This document shows positions 17,210 through 28,000 of a DNA stretch of 64,000 nucleotides, in pieces. Under the pieces are notes generated by a model that saw nothing but the letters and a program-made list of their open reading frames with translations, was not told where the DNA came from and searched no databases. The first letter of the stretch is position 1; the number at the start of each line of letters is the position of its first letter. The stretch is from Cytophagaceae bacterium (GTDB taxonomy: Bacteria > Bacteroidota > Bacteroidia > Cytophagales > Cyclobacteriaceae). The position numbers and the translations under genes were made by a program. The stretch covers positions 2,019,234 to 2,083,233 of the forward strand of contig CP030886.1 of assembly GCA_006969745.1 (NCBI GenBank), read 5' to 3'.

Positions 17210-20089
17210 TTAAGCCTCAACCGCTTCTTCACTTTCCTCATACACATCCAGCGGAAGACAACTACAAACAAGGTTGCGATCGCCATATGCACTATCTACT
17301 CGGCTAACCGCAGGCCAGAATTTATTCTCTCTCACGTACTCAGCCGGGAAAGCAGCCTTTTCTCTTGAGTAAGAATATTTCCATTCATCAGCTACCAAGA
17401 CTTTGTAGGAATGAGGAGCGTTTTTTAGTGGATTGTCCTTAGCATCAGATTTACCATCAATGACCTCCTGAACTTCGTTTCGAATTGCAATCATTGCGTC
17501 GCAGAACCGATCCAACTCAGCAGGCACTTCACTTTCTGTAGGTTCAATCATCATGGTGCCAGGTACCGGGAAAGAGACTGTAGGGGCATGGAAACCATAA
17601 TCAATCAGACGCTTCGCAATATCTTCGACCTCTATGCCAGACTTCTTAAACTCACGACAATCGATTATTAATTCATGGGCGTTTCTTCCTTTATCATTCG
17701 CATAAAGCACCGGGTAGCTGTCCTTGAGTCTTGCTGCAATGTAGTTTGCGTTTAAAATTGCGGTTTTAGTGGCGTTGGTCAATCCATTTGCACCCATCAT
17801 GGCGATATATGCATGAGATATAGGCAAAATGCTTGCGCTACCGTAGGCTGCAGCTGATATCGCCGGATTGCTACTATGCTCAGTAACGTGGCCAGGCAAG
17901 AACGGCGTCAGGTGTTCGGCAACACCAATTGGGCCCATACCCGGGCCTCCACCACCGTGAGGAATACAAAATGTCTTGTGAAGGTTAAGGTGACAAACAT
18001 CCGCACCAATAATGCCCGGAGACGTAAGTCCAACCTGGGCATTCATATTCGCGCCATCCATATAAACCTGGCCTCCATTTTGGTGAATGATTTCGCAGAT
18101 CTCAATGATCGCCTCTTCAAACACACCATGCGTAGAAGGATATGTAACCATAAGTGCTGCTAGCTCCTGGCTATGCGCCTCGGCTTTTTCTTTCAGATCC
18201 TCTACATCAATATTTCCATTTTCGTCACATTTCACAATTACAACTCGCATGCCGGCCATCACGGCACTTGCCGGATTAGTGCCATGAGCAGATGAGGGAA
18301 TCAATGCTACGTTCCTGTTTGGCTGTCCAGTACCTTCTAGATAGGACTTGATTACCATCAAACCAGCATACTCTCCTTGCGCGCCCGAGTTTGGTTGAAA
18401 TGAAATAGAGTGAAAACCTGTAATTTCTACCAACCAATCATGGAGTTCAGTGATAAGCTCACCATATCCCTCTGCCTGATCTTTAGGAGCAAATGGATGT
18501 ATGTGAGCAAACTCAGGCCATGTTACCGGAATCATTTCTGTGGTCGCATTGAGCTTCATGGTACAGGATCCCAGGGAAATCATCGAATGAACCAATGAAA
18601 GGTCTTTGTTTTCAAGACGCTTCATGTATCTGAGCAGTTCGTGCTCAGAATGGTATAAGTTGAATACTGGATGCTCCAGAAATGAGCTGGTTCGTAGCAG
18701 TGAAGACGGGTATTCCACTTCAAAGTCTTCAACAATTGGAGACTCAAATGCATTGCCCAATCGCGCAAATAATTTTACTACCATGTTTGCATCCTCGACG
18801 GTATGGGATTCGTCAAACGAGACACCCACACCATCCTCAAAATATCTGAAGTTGATTTCACTTTCCTCACTCAATTGCTTGATCATGAGCAATTGTTCTG
18901 GGTTTAGTGGGACTCTGAGCGTATCAAAGAAATAGGTGTTTTGATTTTCGAAACCAAACTGAGCGATGGTATTTGCGGTTTCTTTGGCAAGGCCGTGCGT
19001 ACGTGCTCCAATTTGTTTGAGCCCTTCAGCGCCGTGATATACAGCGTACATTCCTGCCATCACCGCCAATAGTACTTGCGCAGTACAAATATTCGAAGTA
19101 GCTCTTTCTCTTTTGATATGTTGTTCTCGTGTTTGGAGCGCCATGCGATAAGCGTCATTGCCATGCGCATCTTTAGAGGCTCCAATAATTCTCCCAGGTA
19201 TCGATCTTTTGAAAGCTTCTTTTGTAGCAAAAAATGCGGCGTGAGGGCCACCATATCCCATAGGGACACCAAAGCGTTGGCTTGTTCCAACGACAACATC
19301 AGTACCCCACTCTCCTGGCGCAGTAAGTAATGTAAGCGCTAAAAGATCGGTAGAGCAGGCTGTAAATACATTATGTTCTTGAGCGGCAGCAACAATAGCT
19401 GACCAATCTCTAACCGAACCTGAGTTGTTTGGATATTGAAAGAATACACCAAATACTTCTGGAGCCGAAACGTCTGCATTTGCAAGGTCTACAACCTCTA
19501 ATTCGATACCGAAAGGAAGCGCACGGGTTTTTAGTACATCCAAGGTCTGAGGGAATACTTCTGAATCAACCAAAAACTTGTTGGAAGATTTTTTGTCTCC
19601 TTTTCTCAATCCGTACAGCATACTCATAGCTTCAGCAGCAGCCGTACCTTCATCCAGCAAAGAAGCATTCGCTATTTCCATTCCCGTCAGGTCAATGACC
19701 ATCGTCTGGAAGTTGATCAATGCCTCCAGTCTACCCTGAGCGATTTCAGCCTGATACGGAGTGTATGCAGTATACCACCCGGGATTTTCCATGATGTTTC
19801 GTTGGATCACCGTAGGCACCACACAATTATAATATCCCTGTCCAATGAAGGATTTAAAGACTTGATTCTTGTCAGCCATCCTTTGCATTCGGTTGAGGTA
19901 TTCAAACTCATTAAGAGATGGAGGCAAGTTGAGGGGCTTTTTCTTAAGTATTGGAGCCGGGATGGCTTCTGCAATAAGTTCGTCAACTGACTTTAAGCCA
20001 ATGGTTTCCAACATTGCTGAGATTTCACTGTCAGAAGGACCATTATGTCTTCTTTCAAACTCAATTCGATCGTTCAGGTTTATTTTCAT
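17210..20089 (-). CDS. gcvP: Glycine dehydrogenase (decarboxylating), P-protein
   Basis: PLP enzyme of the glycine cleavage system that decarboxylates glycine and passes the aminomethyl group to lipoylated GcvH. The 959-residue length is the homodimeric type with both halves fused. The N-terminal half starts [14 protein letters not shown], and the PLP lysine is K705 in [17 protein letters not shown], followed by the glycine-rich loop. The ATG at 20089 is preferred to the TTG one codon before it. Neither gcvT nor gcvH is in this window, so the system's genes are dispersed. Confidence 0.97.
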   Translation of the reverse strand: MKINLNDRIEFERRHNGPSDSEISAMLETIGLKSVDELIAEAIPAPILKKKPLNLPPSLNEFEYLNRMQRMADKNQVFKSFIGQGYYNCVVPTVIQRNIMENPGWYTAYTPYQAEIAQGRLEALINFQTMVIDLTGMEIANASLLDEGTAAAEAMSMLYGLRKGDKKSSNKFLVDSEVFPQTLDVLKTRALPFGIELEVVDLANADVSAPEVFGVFFQYPNNSGSVRDWSAIVAAAQEHNVFTACSTDLLALTLLTAPGEWGTDVVVGTSQRFGVPMGYGGPHAAFFATKEAFKRSIPGRIIGASKDAHGNDAYRMALQTREQHIKRERATSNICTAQVLLAVMAGMYAVYHGAEGLKQIGARTHGLAKETANTIAQFGFENQNTYFFDTLRVPLNPEQLLMIKQLSEESEINFRYFEDGVGVSFDESHTVEDANMVVKLFARLGNAFESPIVEDFEVEYPSSLLRTSSFLEHPVFNLYHSEHELLRYMKRLENKDLSLVHSMISLGSCTMKLNATTEMIPVTWPEFAHIHPFAPKDQAEGYGELITELHDWLVEITGFHSISFQPNSGAQGEYAGLMVIKSYLEGTGQPNRNVALIPSSAHGTNPASAVMAGMRVVIVKCDENGNIDVEDLKEKAEAHSQELAALMVTYPSTHGVFEEAIIEICEIIHQNGGQVYMDGANMNAQVGLTSPGIIGADVCHLNLHKTFCIPHGGGGPGMGPIGVAEHLTPFLPGHVTEHSSNPAISAAAYGSASILPISHAYIAMMGANGLTNATKTAILNANYIAARLKDSYPVLYANDKGRNAHELIIDCREFKKSGIEVEDIAKRLIDYGFHAPTVSFPVPGTMMIEPTESEVPAELDRFCDAMIAIRNEVQEVIDGKSDAKDNPLKNAPHSYKVLVADEWKYSYSREKAAFPAEYVRENKFWPAVSRVDSAYGDRNLVCSCLPLDVYEESEEAVEA

Positions 20090-20112
20090 CAAGAGGTACC
20101 GTTTAGAGGCCG

Positions 20113-20141
20113 CAAATTTACGTCACGGCGCTCACTACAAA
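20113..20141 (-). promoter_or_regulatory. Candidate promoter for gcvP
   Basis: On the minus strand TTTG (complement of 20138-20141), 17-base spacer and TAAATTTG (complement of 20113-20120) match the Bacteroidota consensus, with a slightly short spacer. It lies just upstream of the gcvP ATG. No glycine riboswitch fits in the remaining 5' space. Confidence 0.45.
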
Positions 20142-20173
20142 AAGCTTTTAATGCCTAACCATTAGTGTAATTG

Positions 20174-20207
20174 TTTGGTTTAGCCGGATTAAAATTATTT
20201 AGCTTTA
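20174..20207 (+). promoter_or_regulatory. Candidate promoter for the M28 peptidase gene
   Basis: TTTG at 20174-20177, 22-base spacer and TAGCTTTA at 20200-20207, about 30 bases before the ATG; close to the TTTG / TAnnTTTG pattern. Confidence 0.4.
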
Positions 20208-20235
20208 CTTCTGACTTTTAACACGTTATATCACA

Positions 20236-21687
20236 ATGAGAAAGATAACTTATGTAATAGGCCTTTTTGTGGCCTTCGGACTGCTGGCGCAGGATAAAAC
20301 GGCCATGAAATATGCTAAGACGATCACTGCAGATGACTTGAAAGCTCACCTTTCAATTTTGGCATCTGATGAGTATGAGGGACGAGAAACAGGAAAAAAG
20401 GGTCAGAAGATGGCAGCTAAATACATTGCCAAGCATTTTGAATCTTTGGGATTTGAAGCCCCTGTAGATGGCTCTTACTTCCAAAAATTTGATTTGACAG
20501 AAGCACAAATCGGCTCAGTATATTTCCGCAAAGGCGATGATAAGAAAATAGGATTTGAAGATTTCGTTTACTATTCCAGCTCTGAGACCAGTGGGGAAGA
20601 GTATATCAAAGCTGTGATAGCTGATGAAGAGAAAAGTGAAGATTATACAGGTAAGTATGTTGTCTACACAGCAGAAAAACTTGGCGGCTTGCAAGCAAAA
20701 GCTGAGAAGGCCAAAGAGGCTGGAGCTGTTGGTGTTATAATAACGCTTGAAGATGATCAAGAATTTGAATCATTCATCACCCGCTATTCTCCATATCTAA
20801 AGCGACCATCCTTGAGAATGGAAGGAAGAGACAATGAATCAACGAAATTGATCATTGGAGATAAGGCGATGGCAGAGTGGATGTTTGACAAGACGTATGA
20901 CGAAATCTCCGCCGGAGATGAGTCTCAAGTTATTTTCAATGCAGATTACCTGGACAGACCTGTGGGTACGGAAAACGTATTAGGATTTCTAAAAGGAACA
21001 GAAAAGCCAGATGAAGTTTTGGTAATAACATCTCACTACGATCATGTTGGGATCATCAATGGAGAAATCCATAATGGTGCTGATGATGACGGGTCAGGAA
21101 CAGTGACAGTTTTAGAGATAGCAGAAGCTTTTTCTACCGCAGCAGCGAAAAATAAAGGCCCTAAAAGAAGTATTCTTTTCATGACCGTGACTGGTGAGGA
21201 AAAAGGATTGTTAGGCTCTAAATATTACACAGATACCGATCCAATTTTTCCGCTTGAAAATACCGTGGCAAACCTAAACATTGATATGGTGGGCAGAGTG
21301 GATGATGCACATGCTGAGAACTCTGATTATATCTATTTGATTGGATCTGATAAGCTCTCTCAGGAACTACACAACCTTTCTGAAGAAATGAACAAAACGT
21401 ATACGAATCTGGAACTGGACTATACTTATAATGATGAGAATGATCCGAATCAATTCTATAAGCGGTCTGACCACTACAACTTCGCAAAGAACAATGTTCC
21501 TATTATTTTCTACTTCAATGGGACACATGAAGACTATCATAAACCAACAGACACAGTTGACAAGATAGATTTTGAAACCATGGAAAAAAGAGCACGACTG
21601 GTTTTTCACACAGGTTGGGAATTGGCCAACAGAGCCGAGCGAATCAAAGTGGATAAAATAAAGGAGGAGAAAGTTTCTGGAGACTAG
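20236..21687 (+). CDS. Exported M28-family zinc aminopeptidase
   Basis: 483-residue secreted metallopeptidase. A signal peptide (1-18) precedes an N-terminal segment and a PA-like insert (about 90-250, with YVVYTAEKLGGLQAKAEKAKEAGAVG in pieces). The catalytic domain has the full M28 two-zinc ligand set: ITSHYDHVG (His), NGADDDGSG (bridging Asp), TGEEKGLLGS (catalytic Glu and ligand Glu), NIDMVGR (Asp) and HEDYHKPTDT (His). It likely releases N-terminal amino acids from peptides in the periplasm. Monocistronic, with its own terminator downstream. Confidence 0.92.
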   Translation: MRKITYVIGLFVAFGLLAQDKTAMKYAKTITADDLKAHLSILASDEYEGRETGKKGQKMAAKYIAKHFESLGFEAPVDGSYFQKFDLTEAQIGSVYFRKGDDKKIGFEDFVYYSSSETSGEEYIKAVIADEEKSEDYTGKYVVYTAEKLGGLQAKAEKAKEAGAVGVIITLEDDQEFESFITRYSPYLKRPSLRMEGRDNESTKLIIGDKAMAEWMFDKTYDEISAGDESQVIFNADYLDRPVGTENVLGFLKGTEKPDEVLVITSHYDHVGIINGEIHNGADDDGSGTVTVLEIAEAFSTAAAKNKGPKRSILFMTVTGEEKGLLGSKYYTDTDPIFPLENTVANLNIDMVGRVDDAHAENSDYIYLIGSDKLSQELHNLSEEMNKTYTNLELDYTYNDENDPNQFYKRSDHYNFAKNNVPIIFYFNGTHEDYHKPTDTVDKIDFETMEKRARLVFHTGWELANRAERIKVDKIKEEKVSGD

Positions 21688-21705
21688 TTGAAGAGAAATT
21701 GATCA

Positions 21706-21735
21706 TTGTGGGGCATTCGCCCCACAAGATCTTTT
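21706..21735 (+). terminator. Hairpin terminator after the M28 peptidase gene
   Basis: Perfect 9-base stem TTGTGGGGC (21706-21714) and GCCCCACAA (21719-21727) with loop ATTC, followed by GATCTTTT. The U-tract is modest but the stem is strong and lies 18 bases after the stop codon. Confidence 0.65.
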
Positions 21736-22013
21736 CAACCAGCTATGGAAAGAAAGACTATTAATCCATCTTTCTATTACAAGTATAATTATTTAATGCG
21801 GTTTCCAAGAAAAATTAACTTAAAAAAAAATTAAAGACCCTTCTGGGGATCTGAACTTGATATTAAATCTGCGATTAAGAGCTTTTTAAAAGCTCTTTTT
21901 TGTTTTCATTTTAGTTTAACTTTTAATCTCAATTGCGGTGCAAATATCATTGTTCATAACTACTGGATGTATTGGGTTTCCAGAATAACAATATTTTAAA
22001 TTGATATAATCAT
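21736..22013 (+). other. AT-rich intergenic stretch with an orphan terminator
   Basis: No ORF is supportable here. It holds a run of nine A residues near 21825, a small hairpin (CCC TTCT GGG near 21838-21847) and, at about 21876-21901, a strong hairpin (AAGAGCTTTT / AAAAGCTCTT) followed by a run of T, with no gene immediately upstream of it. It could end a short non-coding transcript or act as a leader/attenuator for the dihydroorotase gene; neither can be decided by eye. Confidence 0.4.
21876..21902 (+). terminator. Orphan intrinsic terminator
   Basis: Stem AAGAGCTTTT and AAAAGCTCTT with minimal loop, then TTTTTTG. It sits 190 bases after the peptidase stop, beyond a first terminator, and 110 bases before the dihydroorotase ATG. 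Confidence 0.6.
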
Positions 22014-23348
22014 ATGTATTTAATAAAAGAAGTAAGTGTTGTCAATGAGGGAAAAGTGTCAGTTTTGGATGTCCTAATCAAGAATGATTTGATTGAAAAG
22101 GTTGCTTCAAGTATTTCCGTTGAATCAAATCACACAGTAATTGACGGAAGTGGATTACACTTATTTCCCGGAGTGATTGACGATCAGGTACACTTTCGAG
22201 AACCAGGACTTACACACAAAGGGAACATTTTCACTGAATCCAGAGCGGCAGTAGCTGGAGGAGTCACCTCATTTATGGAAATGCCCAATGTGAACCCTCA
22301 AACCATCACACAAGAACTGCTGACGGCCAAGTATCAGATCGGTGCTGAAAACTCACTTGCCAATTATTCATTTTACATGGGCAGTACAAACAACAATCTG
22401 GACGAAGTGCTCAAAACTGATCCGGCTTCTGTTTGTGGAATAAAAATATTTATGGGCTCTTCCACAGGAAATATGCTGGTAGATGATCAGGAAACGCTCG
22501 AAAAGATCTTTTGTAATGCACCTATTCTCATCGCAACCCATTGTGAGGATGAAGCTACAGTTCGAGCAAATACAGAAAAGTATTTCGCTCAATATGGCGA
22601 TGATATTCCCTTTAAGTATCACCCAATTATACGTAGTGAGGAGGCTTGCTACTTATCATCATCTAAGGCAATTGAACTGGCCAGGAAATGTGATGCGCGT
22701 TTGCACATCCTACATATCTCTACCGGAAAAGAGACTCATCTATTTTCCAATGATCAACCGCTCGGGAAAAAGAAAATCACTTCCGAAGCGTGCATTCACC
22801 ATCTATGGTTTACCGACGCTGATTATGATGAAAAAGGGGCCTTTATTAAATGGAATCCTGCTGTGAAAACAGCGGCGGACAGAGATCAGATATGGAAAGC
22901 GCTGCTTGACGATCGCATTGATGTAATCGCAACAGACCATGCACCTCATACCTTGGAGGAGAAACAAAATCCGTATACCAAGGCTCCGTCAGGTGGGCCG
23001 CTTATTCAGCACACGCTTGTAGCTATGTTGGACTTCTATCATCAGGGAAAGATTTCGCTGGAGCGAATAGCGGAAAAAATGTGCCATGCTGTAGCGGAGT
23101 GTTTTGATGTGAAAGAGCGGGGATATATTCGGGAAGGATACAAGGCTGACCTGGTACTGGTGGACTTGAATAAACCCTGGACCGTAGATCGGGAAAGTAT
23201 TCTTGCAAAGTGTGGATGGTCGCCATTTGAAGGACATCAATTTAAGTCTAGCATCGAGAAAACTTTTGTATCAGGGCATCTGGCATATTCGGATGGAAAG
23301 CTAAATGACAGTACACTAGGTCAGCGTCTTTATTTTGATCGAAAATAA
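22014..23348 (+). CDS. pyrC: Dihydroorotase
   Basis: Zinc amidohydrolase that interconverts carbamoyl aspartate and dihydroorotate in pyrimidine synthesis. The 444-residue length and motifs fit the class I (PyrC/allantoinase-like) type: DDQVHFREPG (first two His ligands and substrate Arg), the carbamylated lysine K144 in GIKIFMGSSTG, His ligands in ATHCEDE and LHILHIST, and the catalytic Asp in ATDHAPHT. The alternative call is a hydantoinase/allantoinase, but HFREPG with the GSSTGNM loop favours dihydroorotase. No other pyr gene is adjacent; tRNA-His follows. Confidence 0.9.
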   Translation: MYLIKEVSVVNEGKVSVLDVLIKNDLIEKVASSISVESNHTVIDGSGLHLFPGVIDDQVHFREPGLTHKGNIFTESRAAVAGGVTSFMEMPNVNPQTITQELLTAKYQIGAENSLANYSFYMGSTNNNLDEVLKTDPASVCGIKIFMGSSTGNMLVDDQETLEKIFCNAPILIATHCEDEATVRANTEKYFAQYGDDIPFKYHPIIRSEEACYLSSSKAIELARKCDARLHILHISTGKETHLFSNDQPLGKKKITSEACIHHLWFTDADYDEKGAFIKWNPAVKTAADRDQIWKALLDDRIDVIATDHAPHTLEEKQNPYTKAPSGGPLIQHTLVAMLDFYHQGKISLERIAEKMCHAVAECFDVKERGYIREGYKADLVLVDLNKPWTVDRESILAKCGWSPFEGHQFKSSIEKTFVSGHLAYSDGKLNDSTLGQRLYFDRK

Positions 23349-23351
23349 TCG

Positions 23352-23382
23352 TTTGCAGATTTGAAAAGGGGTATTACCTTTG
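23352..23382 (+). promoter_or_regulatory. Promoter of tRNA-His
   Basis: TTTG at 23352-23355, spacer of exactly 19 bases and TACCTTTG at 23375-23382, a full match to the Bacteroidota TTTG-N19-TAnnTTTG consensus. The predicted start is about seven bases downstream, some 25 bases before the tRNA. Confidence 0.75.
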
Positions 23383-23412
23383 CATTCCTTTTCAGGATTC
23401 CTGAAAGTATAC

Positions 23413-23487
23413 GGTGGTTGTAGCTCAGTTGGTTAGAGCATCGGTTTGTGGTACCGAGGGTCGTGGGTTCGAGCCCCATCTTCCACC
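23413..23487 (+). tRNA. tRNA-His (anticodon GTG)
   Basis: Cloverleaf: extra G at -1 (23413) as expected for tRNA-His, D-arm GCTC/GAGC, anticodon stem TCGGT/ACCGA with loop TTGTGGT giving anticodon GTG, variable loop GGGTC, T-arm GTGGG/CCCAT with loop TTCGAGC, and discriminator C. CCA is not encoded. The acceptor stem GTGGTTG / CTTCCAC shows two opposed T-T positions (5-68 and 6-67) as I align it. It has its own promoter and terminator. Confidence 0.95.
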
Positions 23488-23497
23488 CTTAAATGTT

Positions 23498-23528
23498 AAA
23501 GCAGTCACAGAAATGTGACTGCTTTTTT
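23498..23528 (+). terminator. Strong intrinsic terminator of tRNA-His
   Basis: Perfect 9-base stem GCAGTCACA (23501-23509) and TGTGACTGC (23514-23522), GAAA tetraloop, then six T. The A-residues before the stem may also let it terminate the minus-strand gene ending at 23549. Confidence 0.9.
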
Positions 23529-23548
23529 AATTGTGACTCTTCCAGAAC

Positions 23549-24154
23549 TCAATCCACCAAGGAGTCTTCTTGTTCTTTCAATACTTCCATTTCCATAAGT
23601 GCAATTTCTTTATCTACAAATTGAAGCTCTGCCATTACTTTGAACCCCTTAGTCAACACAGTACATTTTACGTAATATGTTTTATCCCTTTGTACATCAA
23701 GCTTATACATCTCGTTGTTAATTGAGAAGACTCCTGCTACAAAGAGACGCTCCCCCAGGTGCGCATAATCCATCTTAAACCACCTTCCATTCTTAAGTGC
23801 GACTACCACTTCATCCGGCTCGGCAGTTCCAACAATAATTTTTGTTTTGCTATTGGCAAACTTCTTTGGTCTGTAAAAATAGATTGTTGCTACGCCCTCG
23901 ATTACATCACTACCTTGTGTGGTGAAGATGTCTTTAGATCCATTTTCATAGTTAATCATAAAAATCTCGCTTTTTTTAAGTGTATAGAGAGGCCCTTCCA
24001 GGTTGTCGTACTTCTTATACTTTACAATATTTGGTAAGACCTCTGTGACAACTGCCAGAATATCATCGCCACTCGTTGTAGTAATGATATCCTGACAATA
24101 TGATGTGAATAGTGTCGTGCTCAATAGCACGATCAGGAATCTTCGCGTGCTCAT
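23549..24154 (-). CDS. Exported protein with YKKYDN...YENGSKD domain, unknown function
   Basis: 201-residue exported protein: signal peptide from MSTRRFLIV to about residue 20. Residues 21-80 form a compact domain (VKYKKYDN, GPLY, FMINYENGSKDIF) that is paralogous to the N-terminus of the upstream gene, matching at about 35 of 60 positions by my hand alignment. The remaining 120 residues (FYRPKK..., KNGRWFKMDYAHLGERLFVAGVF) are beta-rich and unrecognised. The ATG at 24154 overlaps the upstream stop as ATGA, so translation is coupled; the longer start at 24166 is less likely. Confidence 0.7.
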   Translation of the reverse strand: MSTRRFLIVLLSTTLFTSYCQDIITTTSGDDILAVVTEVLPNIVKYKKYDNLEGPLYTLKKSEIFMINYENGSKDIFTTQGSDVIEGVATIYFYRPKKFANSKTKIIVGTAEPDEVVVALKNGRWFKMDYAHLGERLFVAGVFSINNEMYKLDVQRDKTYYVKCTVLTKGFKVMAELQFVDKEIALMEMEVLKEQEDSLVD

Positions 24155-24945
24155 TTGAAATCCCATCCAAATGAAAGCTCAATCATGGCGAAGATGGTAG
24201 TTTCTTTCTTCGATGAATGAAATGAACCGTCTATAACGTACCGTTCTTCGTCGCTCAATGTGAATGCAGCCCCGGCAAGTAGGCCAAGGTTTATATATGA
24301 ACTGCCTTTGGATCTCCATCGATATCCAAAGTTGGAGATAATTGCGAGGCTAGTAGCATCGTTTTTTGTTTCACTGGTTTGTCCAATATCGAACCTTGCA
24401 GTCGTCCAGCTGTAGTCAAGAAGTCCTCCATAATACAACGAATTGCCACTTGATGTAAATCCTTTGAATCCCAATCCCACAGCCGCGGAACCTGGAGAAA
24501 GCTCATTATCCTCATCAAATTCGGTCCAAATGGCATGTGTGGCTACACCAGCATAGGCATAACGAAAATATGGAACTATATAGCTGGAAGAACCAATTTT
24601 GCCTTCATACTGAAGAATGGGTCCAAATTGCAACAGCCCGAGTGGGTTGAAATTGATTGAGCCTTTTGGAAAAGGTCGAGCATCTGGTTCATCTTTTTTA
24701 GGCTCTTCTTTTTGGGTGTTAAATACATCTTTACTTCCGTTCTCATATCGGATCATAAAGACGTCAGCCTTGTCTATACTGTAGGTTGGTCCCTGCTGGT
24801 TGTCGTATTTTTTATATTTGACTGATTCAGTGCCCACTTCCAGAACCACGGCATTTAGTTCATCCCCATTTTTCATAACTATGACATCCTGGGCAATGGA
24901 AAAATGCACCAATAAAGTAAAGGAAACGATTAGTAGTTTTTTCAT
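24151..24945 (-). CDS. Exported YENGSKD-domain protein with outer-membrane barrel-like C-terminus
   Basis: 264-residue exported protein with signal peptide 1-18. Residues 19-78 are the same small domain as in the coupled downstream gene (ESVKYKKYDNQQGPTY, FMIRYENGSKDVF). After a short linker, about residues 90-264 alternate hydrophobic and polar residues in strands ending on aromatic residues (IVPYFRYAYAG, LYYGGLLDYSW, IISNFGYRW, MIELSFGWDFK, with a terminal Phe-Lys), suggesting an eight-strand outer-membrane barrel. The domain is widespread in Bacteroidota proteins by my recollection but has no role I can name. Confidence 0.7.
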   Translation of the reverse strand: MKKLLIVSFTLLVHFSIAQDVIVMKNGDELNAVVLEVGTESVKYKKYDNQQGPTYSIDKADVFMIRYENGSKDVFNTQKEEPKKDEPDARPFPKGSINFNPLGLLQFGPILQYEGKIGSSSYIVPYFRYAYAGVATHAIWTEFDEDNELSPGSAAVGLGFKGFTSSGNSLYYGGLLDYSWTTARFDIGQTSETKNDATSLAIISNFGYRWRSKGSSYINLGLLAGAAFTLSDEERYVIDGSFHSSKKETTIFAMIELSFGWDFK

Positions 24946-25079
24946 GATAGATCTGATTTGATTTCAGATACCAAGCTAGGGATCACGCCCAGCATTGTTT
25001 GACACCAACGTTTCAAGGATTAATACACAGGTTACATTCCTTCAGAAAGAGACAAAATGTTAATTAAATAGGGCGAATA

Positions 25080-28000
25080 TTAAATCTGAGAAGGGTTTTT
25101 ACCATAGACTTCTTTGAACGCCTTGGTGAAATAGGAGAGGTTATTAAACCCTACTGAATAGGCAATCTGCGAGACCGAGTCTGCTTTGTTTTGCAGAAGT
25201 GTGAAAGCCTTCTTTAAACGGTATTGCCGTATAAATTCTGATGCGGAGCACCCAATGATGGCTTTCATTTTGCGATGAAGCTGCACACGACTCATGGCCA
25301 TTTCTCTAGCGAATTGATCAACGGAAAACTCGTGATTACTAAGATGGCTTTTAAATACTTCTACCGCTTGCTCCAAAAACTGATCATCCATCGAAGTGAT
25401 GTTTTCGACTTTTGGATTGATAAGGAACTCACTGTAATTGTGCTCTCTAATTCTCTTTCGCTGGTTGAGTAAGCTTTTCGATCTGACCATCAGTTCTTCA
25501 ATGTCAAACGGCTTGCTTAAATAGTGATCTGCGCCCTTTTCCAATCCCTCGAGCCTGGACTCTTTTTCAGCCTTCGCGGTGAGCATTATAATTGGAATAT
25601 GATTTGTTTTAGGATCAGATCTTACTTTCTGAAGTAATTCAATCCCATCGATTTCGGGCATCATAAGGTCGGTAATGATCAAATCTGGTATATGAGAATT
25701 TGCCATCTCCAACCCTTCATGCCCATTCGCAGCTTCGATAATTTCATAAGCCTGTGCCAACTCTAAGGCCATGTAGGATCTAAGATCTTGGTTATCTTCC
25801 ACAATTAGCAGCGTAGGTAATTCTTCCTGGTTTTGTAAGTCTCTGGTCAAAGGTTCATTTTCCTCATCTTGCTGCTGAATCGCCTTAAATACTTCCGTGT
25901 CTTCCATTGACACACGATCATCATCTTCATAAGCAGAATCGGCAGTAGGTATAGAAAGGGTGAACACGGTAAAAGATTCCTTCCGGTCAACAGTGACTGA
26001 ACCGTGATGCAGCTCTATGAACTCTTTAACTAAAGCCAAACCAATACCACTTCCTTCCACCACTTTTTTTGAATTTTCTACCTGGTAGAATCGATTGAAT
26101 ATTTTCTCTTGATGCTCATGTGGTATTTCAGCCCCTTCATTGGCGACTATTATGCTGAGAGTGTCATCACCTGAAAGGACATTTAGCTGGATTTTTCCGC
26201 CGGGGTTGGTGTATTTAAAAGCGTTGGAGAGAAGGTTAATTAGTATTTGCTCCACCTTGTTTTTATCATAGAACATGATCACAGGGTCAACCGGTATACT
26301 GACCTTAAAATCAATATCTGAATTGATAGCCATCGACTCAAATGAGGCAGCGGTTATTTTTACCCAACCTGCAATGTCGCTTTTGCTTACCTGGAGTCTT
26401 AGCTTACCGGCTTCAAGTTTCGAGAGATCCAAAAGTTGATTTATCTGTCTTAACAGTCGATCTGCATTTCGTTTTACTAACTCTAAAGACCACTTGACAT
26501 CATCATTTTCGCTAAACCTCTTTATTAATTGTTCGACTGGGGAAGAAATGAGGGTAAGGGGCGTACGAAACTCATGAGAGATGCCAGCAAAAAATCTGGA
26601 CTTTAAATGATCCAGTTCTTCAATTTTCTTGCGCTCTAGCTGCTCTATTCTTAAAGAAGACTTGAGTCGTTCTCTTATCTTGAATGTACGAACAATGACC
26701 AAAAAAACTGCGACAAAAGTTGCGAGATAAAGTGCATAGGCCCACCATGTTTTCCAAGGAGGAGGTAGAATCAGGATACTTATAGATCTGGTATTATCTC
26801 CCCAAACTCCATCACTATTTGATGACTTTACATTGAGCGTGTATTCTCCATGATCCAGGTTGGTAAAGGTTGCTTGCCTATTGGAAGCATCGGTATAGAT
26901 CCAGTCTGAACTAAACCCTTCCAGTTGATAAGCATATTGGATTTTTTCGGGAGCAAAGTATTCTAAGGCAGCAAAGTTTAAAGTGAAGAAATTCTGTTTG
27001 TGGGTGAGCGAAACAGATTTTACCAGATTGATGTGCATATCTAAAATTCCGCTTGATATGTCAATAGACTGATTGAGGACTTTAAAATCACTAAAGAAAA
27101 CAGGGGGAATATGGGTTGATGGCCGAATACTATCCGGATGAAAAAAGTTGAACCCATTACCGCTTCCGAAAAAGAAGCGCCCGGCAGAGTCTTCGAAGAA
27201 AGCATCAGCATTAAAACCTTTCGAGACCAGGCCATGTGACTGATCATAATTAGTAAATTTTTCACGTTGCTTATCGTATTTTGAAATGCCTGCATTCGTA
27301 CTCATCCACAGGTTGTTATTGTCATCTTCCAGTATACCCAGGATGACATTGCTTGGTAGACCGTCAAGCGTTGTTTTCAGTGTAATTGCTCCCGATTTGG
27401 TATCAAGTCGATTTAGTCCACCCCCGTCGGTACCAATCCAAAGAATATTGTCACTGTCTAAGTATAAGCTAAGAATCGTGTTGTGGCTTATGGTATTAAT
27501 TTTTTCTATGGATCCTTTTTCAATATCGAGCTTGATAAGGCCTTCTCCGTAAGTACCTACCCACAAGTCATTGCTTGCATCATCTATTACATTGAGTACA
27601 GGAGCTGAAGCCTGTCCACCTGAATCGATCAGCGGATAGAAAGAAAATTGATCTAAGTAAGGGTCATATGAAAACAGACCTTCTCCAAACGTTCCCATCC
27701 AAATGAGGCCATTTCTGTCCTCTAACAAATAGGTAGCATTTTCGAGATGTTCATTTAATGGATTTAAATATTGTTGAATCAACTCATATTCCATACTATA
27801 TCGGAATACACCATATCCATAAGACGAAACCCAAAGTTCATCCTTGGATTTTAGCATTGACCAGATATCCGGTACTTCAAGCAGTTTTTTGACTCCGTCA
27901 TCATTATAAATCCCCACTTCTTCTTCCGTTGAAAACAGAATGTCTGCACCACTTTCATTAAATCTAGTGATGACAGTATTGCCAAAAGCCGGACTAAGTG

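Noticed and set aside
20090-20235. Glycine riboswitch before gcvP
   Set aside because: The promoter candidate lies some 25-50 bases from the ATG, leaving no room for an aptamer.
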